Assembly: GCA_947568835.1 (NCBI GenBank)
Contig: OX387606.1
Span: forward strand, 17,703,940-17,767,939
Direction: 5' to 3'
DNA: 64,000 bases
From: Protonemura montana
Lineage: Eukaryota > Arthropoda > Insecta > Plecoptera > Nemouridae
Made by a program: the position numbers and the translations under genes. Numbering within the stretch: the stretch's first letter is position 1; the number at the start of each line of letters is the position of its first letter. Under the pieces are notes generated by a model. That model made no database searches. It had not been told where the DNA came from and saw only the letters and a program-made list of their open reading frames with translations. Below, piece by piece: positions 44,145 through 58,500 of the stretch.

Positions 44145-44200
44145 CAAAACAAATTTTACTGATATTTCGACCCCTTCCAGACACCTTCATAATAACCCTC

Positions 44201-46478
44201 CTACGCGCAGCCACGTTGCATTGAAGATGTATCTCCTGTGTCCACCGTCAGGATTCTCTTAATCCTCATGGCGTCCCGACGCCACTGGACGCTCATTGAC
44301 GACGCCTCCCCTGACGCGCCGCCGTGCCGCGATCAGATCTCCTACACGATTGCGCTGAAGTGTATCGGGCGTACCAGAGCAGGAAAAGATTCACCTTGTC
44401 ACTCCTTTTCACTCGTCCGAGTTCAGATTCGATTTATATTTTTATTTTGCAGCGTGGGTTATCTTAAGCAACACGTCAACATCTACCCACTTTCTGTCTT
44501 CTTGAACGGCGTAATGAGCAAATTTGTCTTAGCGTACCTTCCCTTAATTAGCGTATTCCTCCAGTTTGATTCAGTGGATCGCAGATAAAATATGTTGCAA
44601 TTTGTTTGAATTTCAAAAAGTAAGAACGATTACCCACCAAAACATGTCTTGCTACTTAATCCTCACTGCACCATTAGGCTTCGTTTGTGTAACCTTACAA
44701 TAATTCATCTTAGAAAATTTTGATTGGATAAAAATGACGACGACCTGATTATGATGCGGTTTACGCAGATTCCCAATTACTCGGGATTATTTCAGACGGG
44801 CCCTGCATGTTATGTTAGACGTTTTGGTCCACAGCGACCGGTCCTTGGGCAAGACGGGGGGCTAGCCAACGCCGAAACCATGCTTTCCACGTTTAGATTC
44901 AATCGCCTGGTTGAAAATACATTCGGTGACGTCAAGCCTAGTGCTCAGGTTACTCTAGTGTTTATGTTTTGCTACTGTCTTTGCGATCGTGGTCTTAGCA
45001 TTGCGATTTCTTGGCATGATCGCAATGACGCAAACATTAGCTTCTAGACAGACCCACATAGCAGAGGTCCAGGCAATCGTTGACTCCAACCTTGCTCAAT
45101 GTACGGTGCACTATTTCTTGTACACAATACCTACATTGTTCAACATTTCAGTAAAATGTTTGTATGAAAGCTGCCAAATTTTCCTTCTTCCCTTATTGTG
45201 CATCGTTACACCAGTTCCATGGTTTCACCCACTCCTCCCTACCGCCCTCGACAAGGACTAAAATTATCGGTATCTACTCTCTAAAATCAAGGTCATAAAT
45301 TGCGGATTGCATTCTACTTCTTGCCTGACAGGAAAACAAACAATTTCTCTGTTCTAATTATTCCTATATGTGAGAGGGATGGGAAGCAAAATCGAACAGT
45401 CAGCAAGAGTAATTAAAAAATCAACGTAATTTTATTGATTCCTTATAATAGTAGCATTGAATAATATTAATTGTCAATGGAAAGCACATACAAGCCGAAA
45501 AAATCTTTCATTTACTCTCCGTTCGTGGCACACAATTGGCAAAATAGTTTTCTAATCTAATTAATAATCTGCTCGCTAAATATAGCTAAGATATTTCAAA
45601 CTATTTGTTATAGGTACTAATTATTGTTGCATGGTGTTTCCTATCTGTAGGTGCAGTGAAGAGGTAAAAAAGCTCAATTAGTTGTGTGCTTAGTTCTCGT
45701 CTCATTTGCTTGATAGTATTTATAAAATTATGGAAATGGTTTGATTACAATATCGTTCGTATTGTATCGTTATTATTCACAGCACATCAATAAGCACATA
45801 TCCAGTGAACTTTTCTTGCAATCTGAACGTTAGGTAATTTGAAACTGAGCTAGCCAACCTAAATGGCATTGTGGGAAAATAAAATCTATCAAAATTATGG
45901 AATGTCTTTCACCATTCAACACAATGTAGCAATAGAGATTTATATATTTACAGAATTTATCTTCTTACCTGAATCAACCAGGATATTGGATATATTGCGA
46001 AGACATGCTCCGTGTAGAAAATGACACAAAAGACTAGAAATTAATTCCTTCCACTCCAGGTTCCCAAAATTTGTTGTGATTCACACATTCTTTATAATTT
46101 CTCTATCAAACTAACCCATTTCTTGGGACTTCACCTTCCTCTCAGCTGCTACTTGTTATCACTGTTATCACCTATCAGTTACAAGATAAACAAATAATTG
46201 TATTGATTATAGGTACTATTGAAAAAATCAATGACATCATTTTATAGGAATAAGTGCATCAGTCATAGGAACAAATTAAAAAAAAAACAATAAAATTAGT
46301 GAATTTGAAAATGCATCGGCAATGCTTGCAACATCTAACGAATAATGAAATGGCAGCATTTTTGTCAAGCTTAGGGATGCATCATTTCTGGACCATTTTT
46401 ATTTTATATTTCTTAACTCCCTGAAGTTGTGTTGTTAACGTTTCAGTGTCGTCTTCGTTGCTGGCAAGATTGGAGTGT
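44201..46478 (-). other. Intergenic DNA between Tm2 and Tm1
   Basis: 2.3 kb containing distal upstream DNA of Tm2 and the 3' UTR of the most distal Tm1 last exon. Plus-strand frames at 44238-44588 and 44724-45047 begin without ATG and show no recognisable domain; I do not call them. Confidence 0.6.
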
Positions 46479-46561
46479 TCAGTACCCGGTCAGATCGGCC
46501 ATCCTAATGTCCATCTGATCGGCGATCGAACGAAATTTGTCTTTCTCGCTCGACAAGTCGT
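46479..46561 (-). CDS. Tm1: Tm1 alternative last exon 9-D
   Basis: 83 nt after acceptor ATTTCAG. Encodes [20 protein letters not shown], ending MADLTGY. It is the most distal and most divergent of the four ends; Lys-Asp-Lys-Phe replaces the usual Lys-Glu-Lys-Tyr. Confidence 0.88.
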
Positions 46562-49500
46562 CTGAAATAACGTGTCCAGAAAGACCTCAAATTTTGCATC
46601 ACAAACCTAAAAACAGACCGGGAGACAAGTCGAGGAGAGAAGTTTGGTGATTCGGAAACGTAGAACGAAATCTGCGGTTACCTGTTGGAAATACATTAAC
46701 GACCTGACAACGCCAAAAACTTCCGTTCTTCTGGTTCATTTTTTGACCTCAATCCTAAAATATTCATGTGCTCATAAAATTTTGATTTGCTATCCGTAAG
46801 ACTGTACAGCACGGACACATCCAGTTCTCCATTTTGCTAAGTAACCAAAATATCAAATAGAAGTGGAACTGAAAAACCTATCACCACTAGTCTATCCTTT
46901 GAGAGAAGAAACCATTTAACTTCAAAGCTCTCCTCATGAATTTGTTTCCACCAGATCTTTAAGTCTACAAATGGATCTAGAATGCTTCTCTCGTGGGATA
47001 GACCGTACGTTTAGATGAAATCATACTCTACGATGCTAATAGATCTTTAAGTTTTGATAAAAAAATAATACATTCATGTAATAAATAACCCAACAATGTG
47101 CATGCCAAGAACTTATAACTGCAAAACTAGATACTAACTAGAAAAAGGATAGAAATAAAAGAATAGTGCACAACAAAATAAAACTAATAAAATAAATTAA
47201 AGTAAATAATATATTTTATTTATTTTTATACAGAATTTATAGTTGGCCAAACAGTGGGATGGGTGTACATTGAACTGTTGGTTGTGTTCGCGTTTCCTGC
47301 TCTAGTTGTTAGCACCAAATGACAGCATTATTCATCTATCTGGACCCAAACCGATGATTCACAAAAGTAACCATAAATGAAAGAAAATAACAGATAGTGT
47401 GTGGTACTTAGTTGCCGATGAGCTCAGTGAAGGTACAGTCAAGATCATCGCAGATGAACTTATACTTCTCCTTCTCGTGAACCAATTCATCTGGAAATAA
47501 TCGATAACAAGCAAATGCTTTGTTAAGTAGTTTCAAACAAACTGTTAGCAAATGAATTAACCACATGGAGTTAAATTCATAATTATTGGTTAATTTTGCA
47601 TCTGGTATCATGTACCCTTAAAATAATTATATTGATATAAATAAGACCCCCTCCCCCCTTCATGAAAAGTTAAAATCGTTAAAGAGAGGCGTACAAAGCG
47701 ACAGAAGCATCAAACTAGTACAGAAATTATATAATCTAAGAAGCAGCTAGTATTTTACAATCTACAAAATAATCATGTTACTATCATACATTGCCTCTGA
47801 AGCACACAAAAATTACGTGAGATTGCTAATTAAATAAATGGAAATGAAAAAATAAAAGTAAGATACATAATGCATTTCTACAACAAAATGTTAAAAGTAC
47901 TGTGTCTAATTATACAAATAATTATTTTAGAAGCGCTAGCGATACGCAATTCCATCTTAGTGCAGGTTAGCAAGAAGCATTTATGCCAGAGCATTGGCCT
48001 CGATGTTGGGATGAGTTTTGGCCATTTGGTGAAGAACAGAAGTGATGGCACGTGTCAAGTGGCCACAGAACACAAAATTGAAATAATAATAGTAGAAACG
48101 TTGGTCATTATCGTCTGTCGTCTGTTTAGTAGTCATACAACTCTTTGAAGGCCACATCCAAATCGTCTCCAACCATCTTGTATTTCTCCTTCTCTATGAC
48201 CAGCTCGTCTGAAATCGGAACAATTAGAAGTAAGGCCAGCGGGAGGAGAACGCAGCCGCTCACAACTACCGATGTTCCCCCAAGTTTGATGGGAATCGAC
48301 AGGAGTTGTACAGGAAGTTTGGTGGCAAACAAAACGTAAAAGTACTACATTTACCATGCCAAAATTAATATTTAAATAAAAATCACACTAGTACACAAAA
48401 ATAGAAATGAATATTAGCATATAATATATTTTCAATGGTGAATGGTTTTCTAAGCTACTATGGCAGTTAGTCATCAACTACAAGTAATGATACTTAAGTA
48501 ATGATGAAATCTATATCAGGCTACCTAACATAAAGAAAAAGTTATACTTCATGCTTTTTTTTATTTTGTTTCTGCATAGTGCCTAGGGCTAGTAGTTATG
48601 GTATTTGCCTTGCACTTTAGAATCCTATCTTCTAAGTAGCAGTAGTAAAACATCAAAAATAGTATCATGAAAACAGCAATGTTTTTAGTAACGAAACAAG
48701 TCTCTCGGGACAGCTAACAAGACTAAAAATACATGTATAAGAAAATTATTTGCCAATGCATGCTGATCTGGTTTTGTGAAAGCAAAATAAAGTAGTGTTT
48801 ATATGTAGTAAATAGGACCATAAAACAAGTATGGTATTTAAAATTTAAATAAAAAAAAAAACGAACAGTTCAAACATGGAATTATAGAACCATAATCCAG
48901 CAAAAAAACAATGCATCACACTATGTTTTAAAAGAAAACACCCATGCGAGATGGAGATTTCATAGGAATGACGAAGAGCACCGAAATATTCACCAGCTGA
49001 AGGAGTGGTATGTACTCGATTCAACGGGTTCGTTCGATCAGATTATCGGGATAGAATTTCTTATCAAACCTGGGGTAAGTGAGGCACGCCTTGCTAAGGG
49101 TGTTTGTGTGGGTTACATGTTCTGGATATCATGCAAAGTGGCTTCCATTTCCTCGGACAGCATTTTACTCTTCTCTTTCTCGGCAATAAGGTCATCTGCA
49201 AAAGAGGTACACACTTCACAACAAGGGGAACAGACTGGCAGTGGTACATTCCTGACATCGCACACGAGCACATCTCCTGTTTGAACATAATGTGTTGTCA
49301 AGTCAATTCAGAACTTTGAGCTAGCCAGCGATACTTAAGTGGAAAAACGCAGTGGCACAAATAAATTCCCCAACAAGATGTGCTCTTGCGAGATGCCACT
49401 TGGTATTAAATCGGACGATGCATGATTCCTGACGAGCTACGATATGAAGGTATGGTAGAGCGGCACATTGGATAACGTTTCAACGATTTTCTGAAATGAT

Positions 49501-52500
49501 AGACTTTTGGTTACGAAGAGGGTAGGTTGGGTGGGTGTAACCACACGGCAAGACCAAATGCAACTCGTGGGGTCTGTTACATCTGGAAAGAACTTGCAAA
49601 ACGGAACGCAAACAGCTCATATCTCATCAGTCTCGACCAGTTTTGTCCGTTACGAAACGTCATTAATGATAGTCACACAACACACACGGTTACTAAAAAT
49701 CTTCAAACCTATCAGCACTAATTAAACTGTGAATGGCACTACGTTTGGAGCGAAGTTATTAATTTGTTGTCGACTTGGTTAATAGCAGTGTCAAAATGAC
49801 TTACTACACACACTGGGTTAGGACAGAATAATTTCCCCATAGTGAAAATACTTACAAAATGATAATATTACATCTGCTTATAATAATTTGAATGATTTAT
49901 TAACCATATAATAAGGGACATAATTCAATAAAAGACTGAGGGTCAAATTACTATTTCTGTATGAACTGTGCAAGACTTTTGTAAGGAAATTTGATAAGAA
50001 CTGATAGCAAAAATTTGCTTGCGAACGTGATCTGACAGGCAAGTTAAGAAAAGAACCGAAAAGGTTCGATTGTGGTGTAGCCATGAAGTGGCAGGGTCGG
50101 CGGCATACAAGCATCCGAGACTTACCCTCGAGTCTGTCGACCTCCTTCTGCAGTTTCTGCACGGACCTCTCAGCGAACTCAGCTCGCGCCTCAGCCTGTC
50201 ACAGATAGATGCCGTTAGAAGGGCAAACCATACATATGCTGTAATCAGGACTTGCAGGGGGATCCTACATTAATAAATTTAAGATTACTATCTGTTAAAA
50301 ACCGACAATAATTGAAGATAAACTACTGGATTTTGGTATAAAAACAAATGTCTAATCGATTAACAGATGTCAATAGGGTTTGGGGTTGTGAACAAAGTTC
50401 TGAATTCTATCTGCATCCTGGTATATTAAAGGGAATCTCAACCAGCTATGAAAGTTTATTTACTATGCAACATGACATTACACAGGTAGTTAAGAATGTG
50501 CTACTTTACTAAAATACAGACTAAAATTAAAGAACAGCATGCATCAATTAGAGGAATGCACTATAAAATGAAAGCAACAATAAGCAAGAATAGCTACGGG
50601 CAACTAAAGTAATGACCACTAAACTAAAGTAAGAGGACATAAGCTGAGCCAAAATAAGACCACTGCCAAAGATAAGATCCAAGTAGATTGGTAGCAGTAC
50701 ATAACTACAAGAACTGAGATTTTACTTGACTAGGACCACAACAAATTGATATTATTCTAATGCACTAGTTAGAAATGTGAATGAAATGCCCGCTTTCAGA
50801 GCAGCCAGTAAAAATGTTCCAGTTTTCTGTGTACTAAATTTATGTCCAGGCCCCAGAAGGAAGTTACAGAAATAGTTTTGCCCACAAGCTGTGGCTTAAC
50901 TAGCGTGTTCCGCACCTAACTCTTAGCTCAACGAATACTTACTCCAGTCAGTTTATCGTTAATCGAATGTATTTTGTCTTCGCAATGTTCTTTTGTAGCA
51001 GTGGCCTGTTTACAAGTGTCCAAACAAAAAGGGTAGGATTTAAAATCACAACTCACAACAACCATGCAAACAACAACAAATTAGAAGAACACCGCATTAT
51101 TTGACAAGATTCTAAACTTGAATACCTCGTCACTTACGAGCATCGAGAAATGCCACCACTGAAATCATTTGGAACGCACAACCCCGAATTTAAGCGTCAC
51201 GAAAAAGATTTTACAATTTACAGAACGGCTTCACTACAGTGATTAGCGGTCTGTCATAGAGTGGTGGAATCAGTTCGATAAGGAACCAAGCATTACGCCC
51301 GTTTAGAATAATGCAAAATAATCTACAGGATTTCACGGCTCTATCCCAAATCCAGACAGTTGGGCCAGTAACAACAGAAAACTGAAACACAATAATTACA
51401 GGCGCACACAATCGACTGAAATAAAATATAAAAAGAAATAGGCGAAAGAGCAGAGAGAAAGCAGCAACTTGGACAGGTGATTTGTCGAGAGAGAGCGATT
51501 GGTTACCTCTTTGAGTGAACTGCCTAGGGATTTCACTTGCTCTTCAAAGGTTTCCTCTCTGTGCGTTGCCTGCAATGTTATTGTTGACACACAACAATCG
51601 GTTAATCAACACGTAAAAACAACGGCTAATAACACGTTATCGAACGCAACACGTTATGGAACAAAACAACGATGTCATGCCATCCGGTTGCACTAAAATG
51701 TTGGCTACGAGAGAAACAAGCAACCTGACTCGTGTAGCCAGCAAAAGTGACGGGACGTGATACGCTCCCAACGAATAAGATTGCTTTTGATTAGTAAGAG
51801 GGTAGCACTAGCAGGTTTGTGCTGGCTGGGGGCACACGAAGGTACCTCCTTTAGCCGGGTGTTGAGCATCTTAATCTGTTGTTTGTACTCCTCCTCTCGC
51901 AGGTTAGCCTGAATACCAGAAATAACATTTGAGAACATAGTTCACGGTCTGGGTAACGGCACGTACAGCCATCCTGAGATGCTAGCAGAGAAAAAAATTG
52001 ACATTTGTGGCTTTAGACTGCATTTTCACATTACTGTTTGTTTACTAATTTCAGAATAAGTAGGTTGCTCCAAAAAACATAATTTTGTTGTTAAAAAATT
52101 GTAAATTGTAAGTTGATCAATTTTAATAGGGAGTCTAGAGACATGTAACTTGGTGAATCATTTTTGCCATTGGTGAGCTCTTAAATTTTCATGTCTGTAT
52201 GGAAAGAATGCAACTTTAAAAATTATAAATGATTGAACTTTTATAGTTTCTACAAGATAAAAGTAATGAGAGATATTTGTACCTTCTCCTCTGAGACCTC
52301 AAGGGACTTCAAGTTGTTGCCAACCACACGCAGCTCCTCCTCAAGCTCAACGATCTTGCTGCAAACAGAAAGAAAAATCATTAGACATAGTCGCCACTGC
52401 AGAAACACTTTAACGAAAACGGGGTTGAGATTCCACTAACATATTGGGTTACAGAGAAATACTGTATGATTCTTCTGTTCTCTTAGACTTTGAGCAACTA

Positions 52501-55500
52501 AAATTTTGCATCGAGTTACATTTAATGTAAATGGCAGAAGAAATGGATTGCCAAATTTATGTACATATGCAACGAATGCCTTTAGCATACAGAAATAAAG
52601 ACTGGTTGAATAAAATAAAAAAATATATATAAAATTACAGTAACTTTTGGATATGCTATTTTCAATTCAACTGAAAAATCAAATGACGAAGTCAACCTTC
52701 CGTTCAATAATTTTCACTTAATTTCAACAATCCTCTAACGCTCTGTGACGTCCTTCAAACTGCCAGAAAACCATGCAATAGGATGCTAGTAGAGCATCGA
52801 GTCAAGCAACGTACCCATCGCCACTCTCCGCACGCTCCTCTGCTCGCTCTAAGTCTTGCTCCATCATCACGAGCTTGCGCGCCACCTGCGTACAAACAAC
52901 GCAAACACACGGCATGCAGTGAGAAAACAAAAAAACTACGACATGCTAACAGAGAGGACTAAACGAAAAACCTCCGACGCCTGCGTGACCTGTAAGAAAT
53001 GTGCTACGAACATAAAGCAAACGTTTCACGTGCAAGCTATATCAATTCAATAACCTGTGTATTAATTATAAACCATTTAGATAATAATTATTAATAAAAA
53101 ACGGCAATTCCACACAACTAAATAAACCAACAATCTACAAAATAAAAATAAATAAACACGTTATTAGTTTTTCTATTTTAGGCTCAAATTATCTTGAGAA
53201 AGGCTTATACACTGTACTGGCCCCCTGCTGTTCGATGTGGTTCACATCTAAAAGCAGCTAGGCCAGAAGCAGCCAACAATCAAGATCATTCAAAACTCTT
53301 TTTCGAAACACATATATTAAAAACAAAATAATATCAAAACCACTGTGAAACAAAAAGATAACAGTCATGCCGCACAGAAAATCTTGCAACGAGTGTACGA
53401 CAAGAGAGCGTGCTATGAGCGTCTGCATGACGAGCAAACCACATACTTTTCACCTCCATCGGCACGCTCTTCCGCCCTCTCGAGATCAGCCTCCACCATG
53501 GCCAACTTACGCGCTACCTGAAAACCAGACCAGCCACTACTCACTCCCGTTCCCGATCCCAGCACTATACTGTGGAGCGATAACACCTGACCCCCGCTCA
53601 AAGAGGAGCGTTAAATAATAACGGGATATTCTCTGTTTACAGCAAGACTAAAGCTGACAGAAAGTTGCAGTCAGTTCACTCGATAAAATCAATAAAGGGG
53701 CATACCTTTAGCAGACTAGAGCTTTGCATGTTTTGATCCAGCTAAACCCAAACTAACTACATAGGAAATGTGATTTATTTCAAACTTGTTATTGGAACAA
53801 ATTGCTTTCATTTAGACTTGGCCATCAAATGTAAATAAAAAAAGCACAACCATCATTACATATTCATTATAAATTCTTTGCCCATGTATTGCCTATATGA
53901 ACCAATTCCCATCTGAACTTGATATCCAAACAAAACAACCTGAGAATGGTTTAATTTGTCAATTTAAATGTATTAGCTGAACAAAATGATTCAGGCCACG
54001 TTAACGTTAGTGGAGTCACACGACATAAGGTACACACTCTAAACGCATGTTTGTTCAATTTATGCGGTAATTATCAAGTGGTGAGAAATAACGGCTTAGT
54101 CTATATTACGGCTTGCTTTCTCAACTACAAATGCATAACTAGAGAGTAATGAGGTGTACAATTCTAAAAGAAAATAAAACAGGTTGTTAGCATTTGAACA
54201 CAGTGTTACTTTTTAAGTAGAGGCTTTTAAGTCATCCTTGTTAGTTCAAGGAACTTCCCTGAAAACAAAAATGTTATCATTCAATGGGTTAGTGGTCGGC
54301 AAATTGCTAAAAAAAAAAAGAACGTGCAACAAATGGTTAAGAGGAATGTATGGGCGAGCACCATGGAACAATTAACAAGTAATAATACCCAAGCTTAGAA
54401 GAGAATAATGTTTTTCTACATACGGTAAATTGGAGTAGCGACTCACAAACAGGTGGTTTCGCTGATTGAAAGGAATATCGTTCGAACCTCGCGTTACTAA
54501 TGAGGTGGGCCAAGAACACTGCCGCCAAATTGACTCGACATTTGAATTGTAATAAAGTAAAAAAAAAAAAACACACGAACAGGAATTCTATGTTTGGTGG
54601 ATTTTTAACTGAGCGCTACTCACGACGGACACTGAAAACTATCCAATTAACGAGGCTTTGATGTAACAGGAATTGATTATTTAAGCGGCACGGAACGCTT
54701 CCTTAGCTTTAGCTGCGGAACTAAATTGTCTGTTCTGTCTCCGATACTTGGAGCTCAAGAAAATCTTTAAAAAGTAGATATCTACGAAGCCCTCCGCTTC
54801 AAACACTCGTCCACCGGACCACACAATTACTTGATACTCATGTTCCATGGTGTTTTTTTTGTTGGTTTTGCAAGTAATCTCCACACAACAAGATGTTTAG
54901 TTATCATCATCGCCTCTATCTGTGTTTGTTTGGTCTGATTAAGTTCCTTCATGCGTCGGCGCCGGCGGCAGTCGAAGTTGTTGCGCTACCTCATCATACT
55001 TCTTGTCGGCCTCTTCAGCCAGGAACCTGGTCTCCTTCACTTGGTTCTCCAGGGCGTCCATGCGCTCCTCATCCGCCAAGCTGCGATTCTCAAGGACCTT
55101 GCGCGCGCTGCACCCAAACCAAAGCCCGTCATGTTGTAATTAAAAACTTCTCGCCAAGAGGCATTGCAGTCCGACCAACGAGCACCAAACTGGAGGAAAG
55201 GTTGAGAAGTTGTCACTTTCTGTTTGGAAGAGATTTAGTTGCACCGCCGAACAACAGGCGGTAATAAGTAAACCCTCCAAGTGGGCTTAGAGGCTTTCTT
55301 GGTTCGAGAAAAAAACCTGCGTGTCTTTCTGAATGATGCAAGGTGCAACTTCACTTCCATACAGCAAGATAAAACAACAGATTCTCAACAATTTCTTCCA
55401 CTTTGTACACATGGACAGAATGGCGATCGAGATCAGCTGCGGCTCTCCGAAATACCTGGAAACAGTTGTTTAAACCGACCACCTTGAACTCCAAGTGGTA

Positions 55501-58500
55501 CGAAACCATCGTCTTACCTCCTCGTATTTCTTGTCTGCTTCCTCCGCAATTTGTTTGGCCTGGGACAGCTGGGCTTCGAGGATCGCAATCCGATCGTCTT
55601 CCATATTTGTACGGTTCTCCAGTGACTTACGTATCCTACAACACGCACACGCACACAAACGACACGAGTTAGAGAGCGTGAGAGTTAGCAGGGTTTCGGG
55701 TCATGTGTGGAGATGTTATTAAAAAACAGAGGTAGGTAATTTGTTGCACAGGTGATGATTATAAATTGCAAGCAAACAGGTAAGTATCTGAACTAGACTA
55801 AATTAATTAAATTTCTAATCTCGTTCAATGGATATTATTTATGAATGTGTGATAAATCTGAAGGCATGCAATCAATTATTTGGTCCAATAACTCCAGACT
55901 CCCAGCAGTGTTAAGGAATACCATGCTAACAAGTGGCAAGAACCTACATACATTACCATATAAGAGCCTGCAAAGCATCTGGACCCTTGCCATAAATCTA
56001 AAAGCTTACATTATACTTATTTTACCAGGTCATCAAAGGAGGTTCTATTGGGCAGTTGCCATTGGGGAATAGTTTATGAAAGAAATTCTGAGCGATTAGA
56101 GTTCAATTGCTATTGAATGTACTGTGCATTGCCAAGTGCCATTGAAATCTTTAAAAAATTATAGAAAAACAATTTAAATGCAATTCAAATTTAACAATAC
56201 ATCTTTATCTGGAAAAGAGAAGGCAGATGCAACGAGACAATAATCACTCAAAATTAAAAGAGCCCATAGAGCCAACTTACTCCACAAGATGATGGTATTG
56301 TGTCAAGGTAAAGGCTTTCTGTTGGCCATGGAGCATCAAAACTGGGTCAAACCAAGCTTAACCATTGCCTACTAATCACTGGTTATCTAAAACCAAGTCT
56401 CGAACAAGAAACCCTTGCTAACATATGAATTAGCGAAAATAAAGTCCATACTTTTAATCATCATGAAAGTCTTTGCAGGAATGCTGGCCTTTCCGGGAAT
56501 CAAACTCCCACCCTACGGATTTCATGGCCAACGCTTCGTGTCAAGGAGTCGTTCAAATAAAAAGCACTGGAGAGCAAGAATTAGCGTTTACCGTTCAGAC
56601 TCGTCAGCCAGTTGCGAGGCCTCGGCGAGCTTGGCCGTGGCAGTGGCCAGACGTTCTTCTGAACGCTCCAAGTCCTCCTCCAGCAGTTGGATACGACGGT
56701 TGAGGGCAGACACCTCACCCTCAGCCTGCAATCACAAGGCGATACAGAACAGTTAGCGGCTTGGCAGTTTTATACAACTGACATCCATCAATGTGGGTGT
56801 TGTCATGACACTGATGATGGCATTCTGTTTGTGGTCAAACAGCATCCTTTTTTGGTCATTTGGGCCAAGCCCTCAGTTTACGCTTCAATTGATTCATTAA
56901 TTCAAGCTGTGTACAATGAGCAGGTAATTCACAAAACAATCACAAAACAATATCTCTTAAATGAATATTTTTATAAAATAGATGATTTTTTACATAAGTA
57001 GACAACACACTGCAACGATGGTTTGCACTATAGTGTATGAGTCACATTTCTATTGTACTTTTATTTTAGTTTTAAAGGATTGACTGTCTTCATAATATGT
57101 ACAATGTTCCTGCTGACAATAAACAAATTATTATTATTATTATTCTAGGTAATACTGCAGTTGTACTAAAACTGGCAACAATGATGACATGATTAAATCA
57201 ACATAAAATATATCTGATCTCCATGGCTCAAACTCTCTCTATCTCTACTTTCAAAGATTAATCTCTGTTATCCATGAAATGGAATATCTTTTATAAATCA
57301 AATGAGATCAAAAGGAAAGAAATGGCATTCCAATGAAACAGATATGCCTTCATAATGAAAGAAATTCCCTGTTTGAATAAATTACAACTCAGTTCAGTTC
57401 CTGCTGGTAGAATTTACATGTTTCACCAAGCACATACAAGGGAATGTAGCGCGGGATTATGTAATCTAATATATGGTCACAACTCGGATAAGCAGACATG
57501 TACAACACATTTTACTACAAAAATGTACCATCATATAAAACAGTCACACATACGTGACTGATCAATCATTGGAAGAAAAAAAAACGCGTACAGAATACCG
57601 TGTGGTCAATCAGTGAGAAAAGTTGACCAACATCACAAACCGGACATCCCCGTGACTAAAAGCCACTTCCGCGTGTTTCACGAATGGGGGAGAAACAGGT
57701 ACGTAAATTGTGTAGGAGAGAGAACGTGATCGATTCACGAAGCAGAGATCACAGTGTGCATTCCAATCTTGGTGCTTTCAACACCGACTCATTAGTCTCG
57801 AGGCGCGACTAAGGTCAACTTTCTTCGAACCCTTCATGGCATCTCTCTTTCGGGGTACATATGTTTAGTTAGGTGGCAGTTTTGCCAGTCATTCTTCCTT
57901 ATTAAAACTCTAAATTTAAATAAACGATCACAACATAAACTAGCATCTTACATTATGCATGTTCAGTCCGGGAGTGTTTATACTCCTCAAATATTGAATA
58001 ATGTGGACTGAAATGATAATGTGGCAGTTTATTTACAGAAACTCTGCTTTTCAATGCTATATTTGAAACTGTTTGTGACAGTGTAGTTGTCGAAGAGAGT
58101 TATGGGTAATATCTCAAGTCAAGAATCATGTAAAGCATCCAACAAAGTTTTAACAATTATTGTCGGTATAGAATACCACCAAAGTGTTGTGCAACGGAAA
58201 GACGAAACTAGGGTCCATTCACTGAGCTACACTGGAAGCGAAACGCCTACGTACGCGTCAAATAGGATACGCATTCAATTGTGCGTGAATACGCACGCTC
58301 GTATGACAGCCCGAGTTGATTCGTCCAATGAAACCTGGGCGAACGTGTGAATGGACTTTGACGTGGACATCCCTTTAGAGTGGCACACACCCCAAAACCG
58401 CGCCTGACATTACCGGGAGATATCCAAACGGGAGTGCCGAGTTTGAAGACTTCCGCGATTGATTCGACCAGCTCGAACGCCAGAAAAACAACATTATGCC

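Noticed and set aside
44238-45047. Two plus-strand frames between Tm2 and Tm1
   Set aside because: They lack a proper ATG start, show no conserved motif and differ in base composition from the real coding exons here.
54450-54500. tRNA-like element in a Tm1 intron
   Set aside because: Only a short box B-like string (gttcgaacctcg) is present; there is no credible box A at the right distance.
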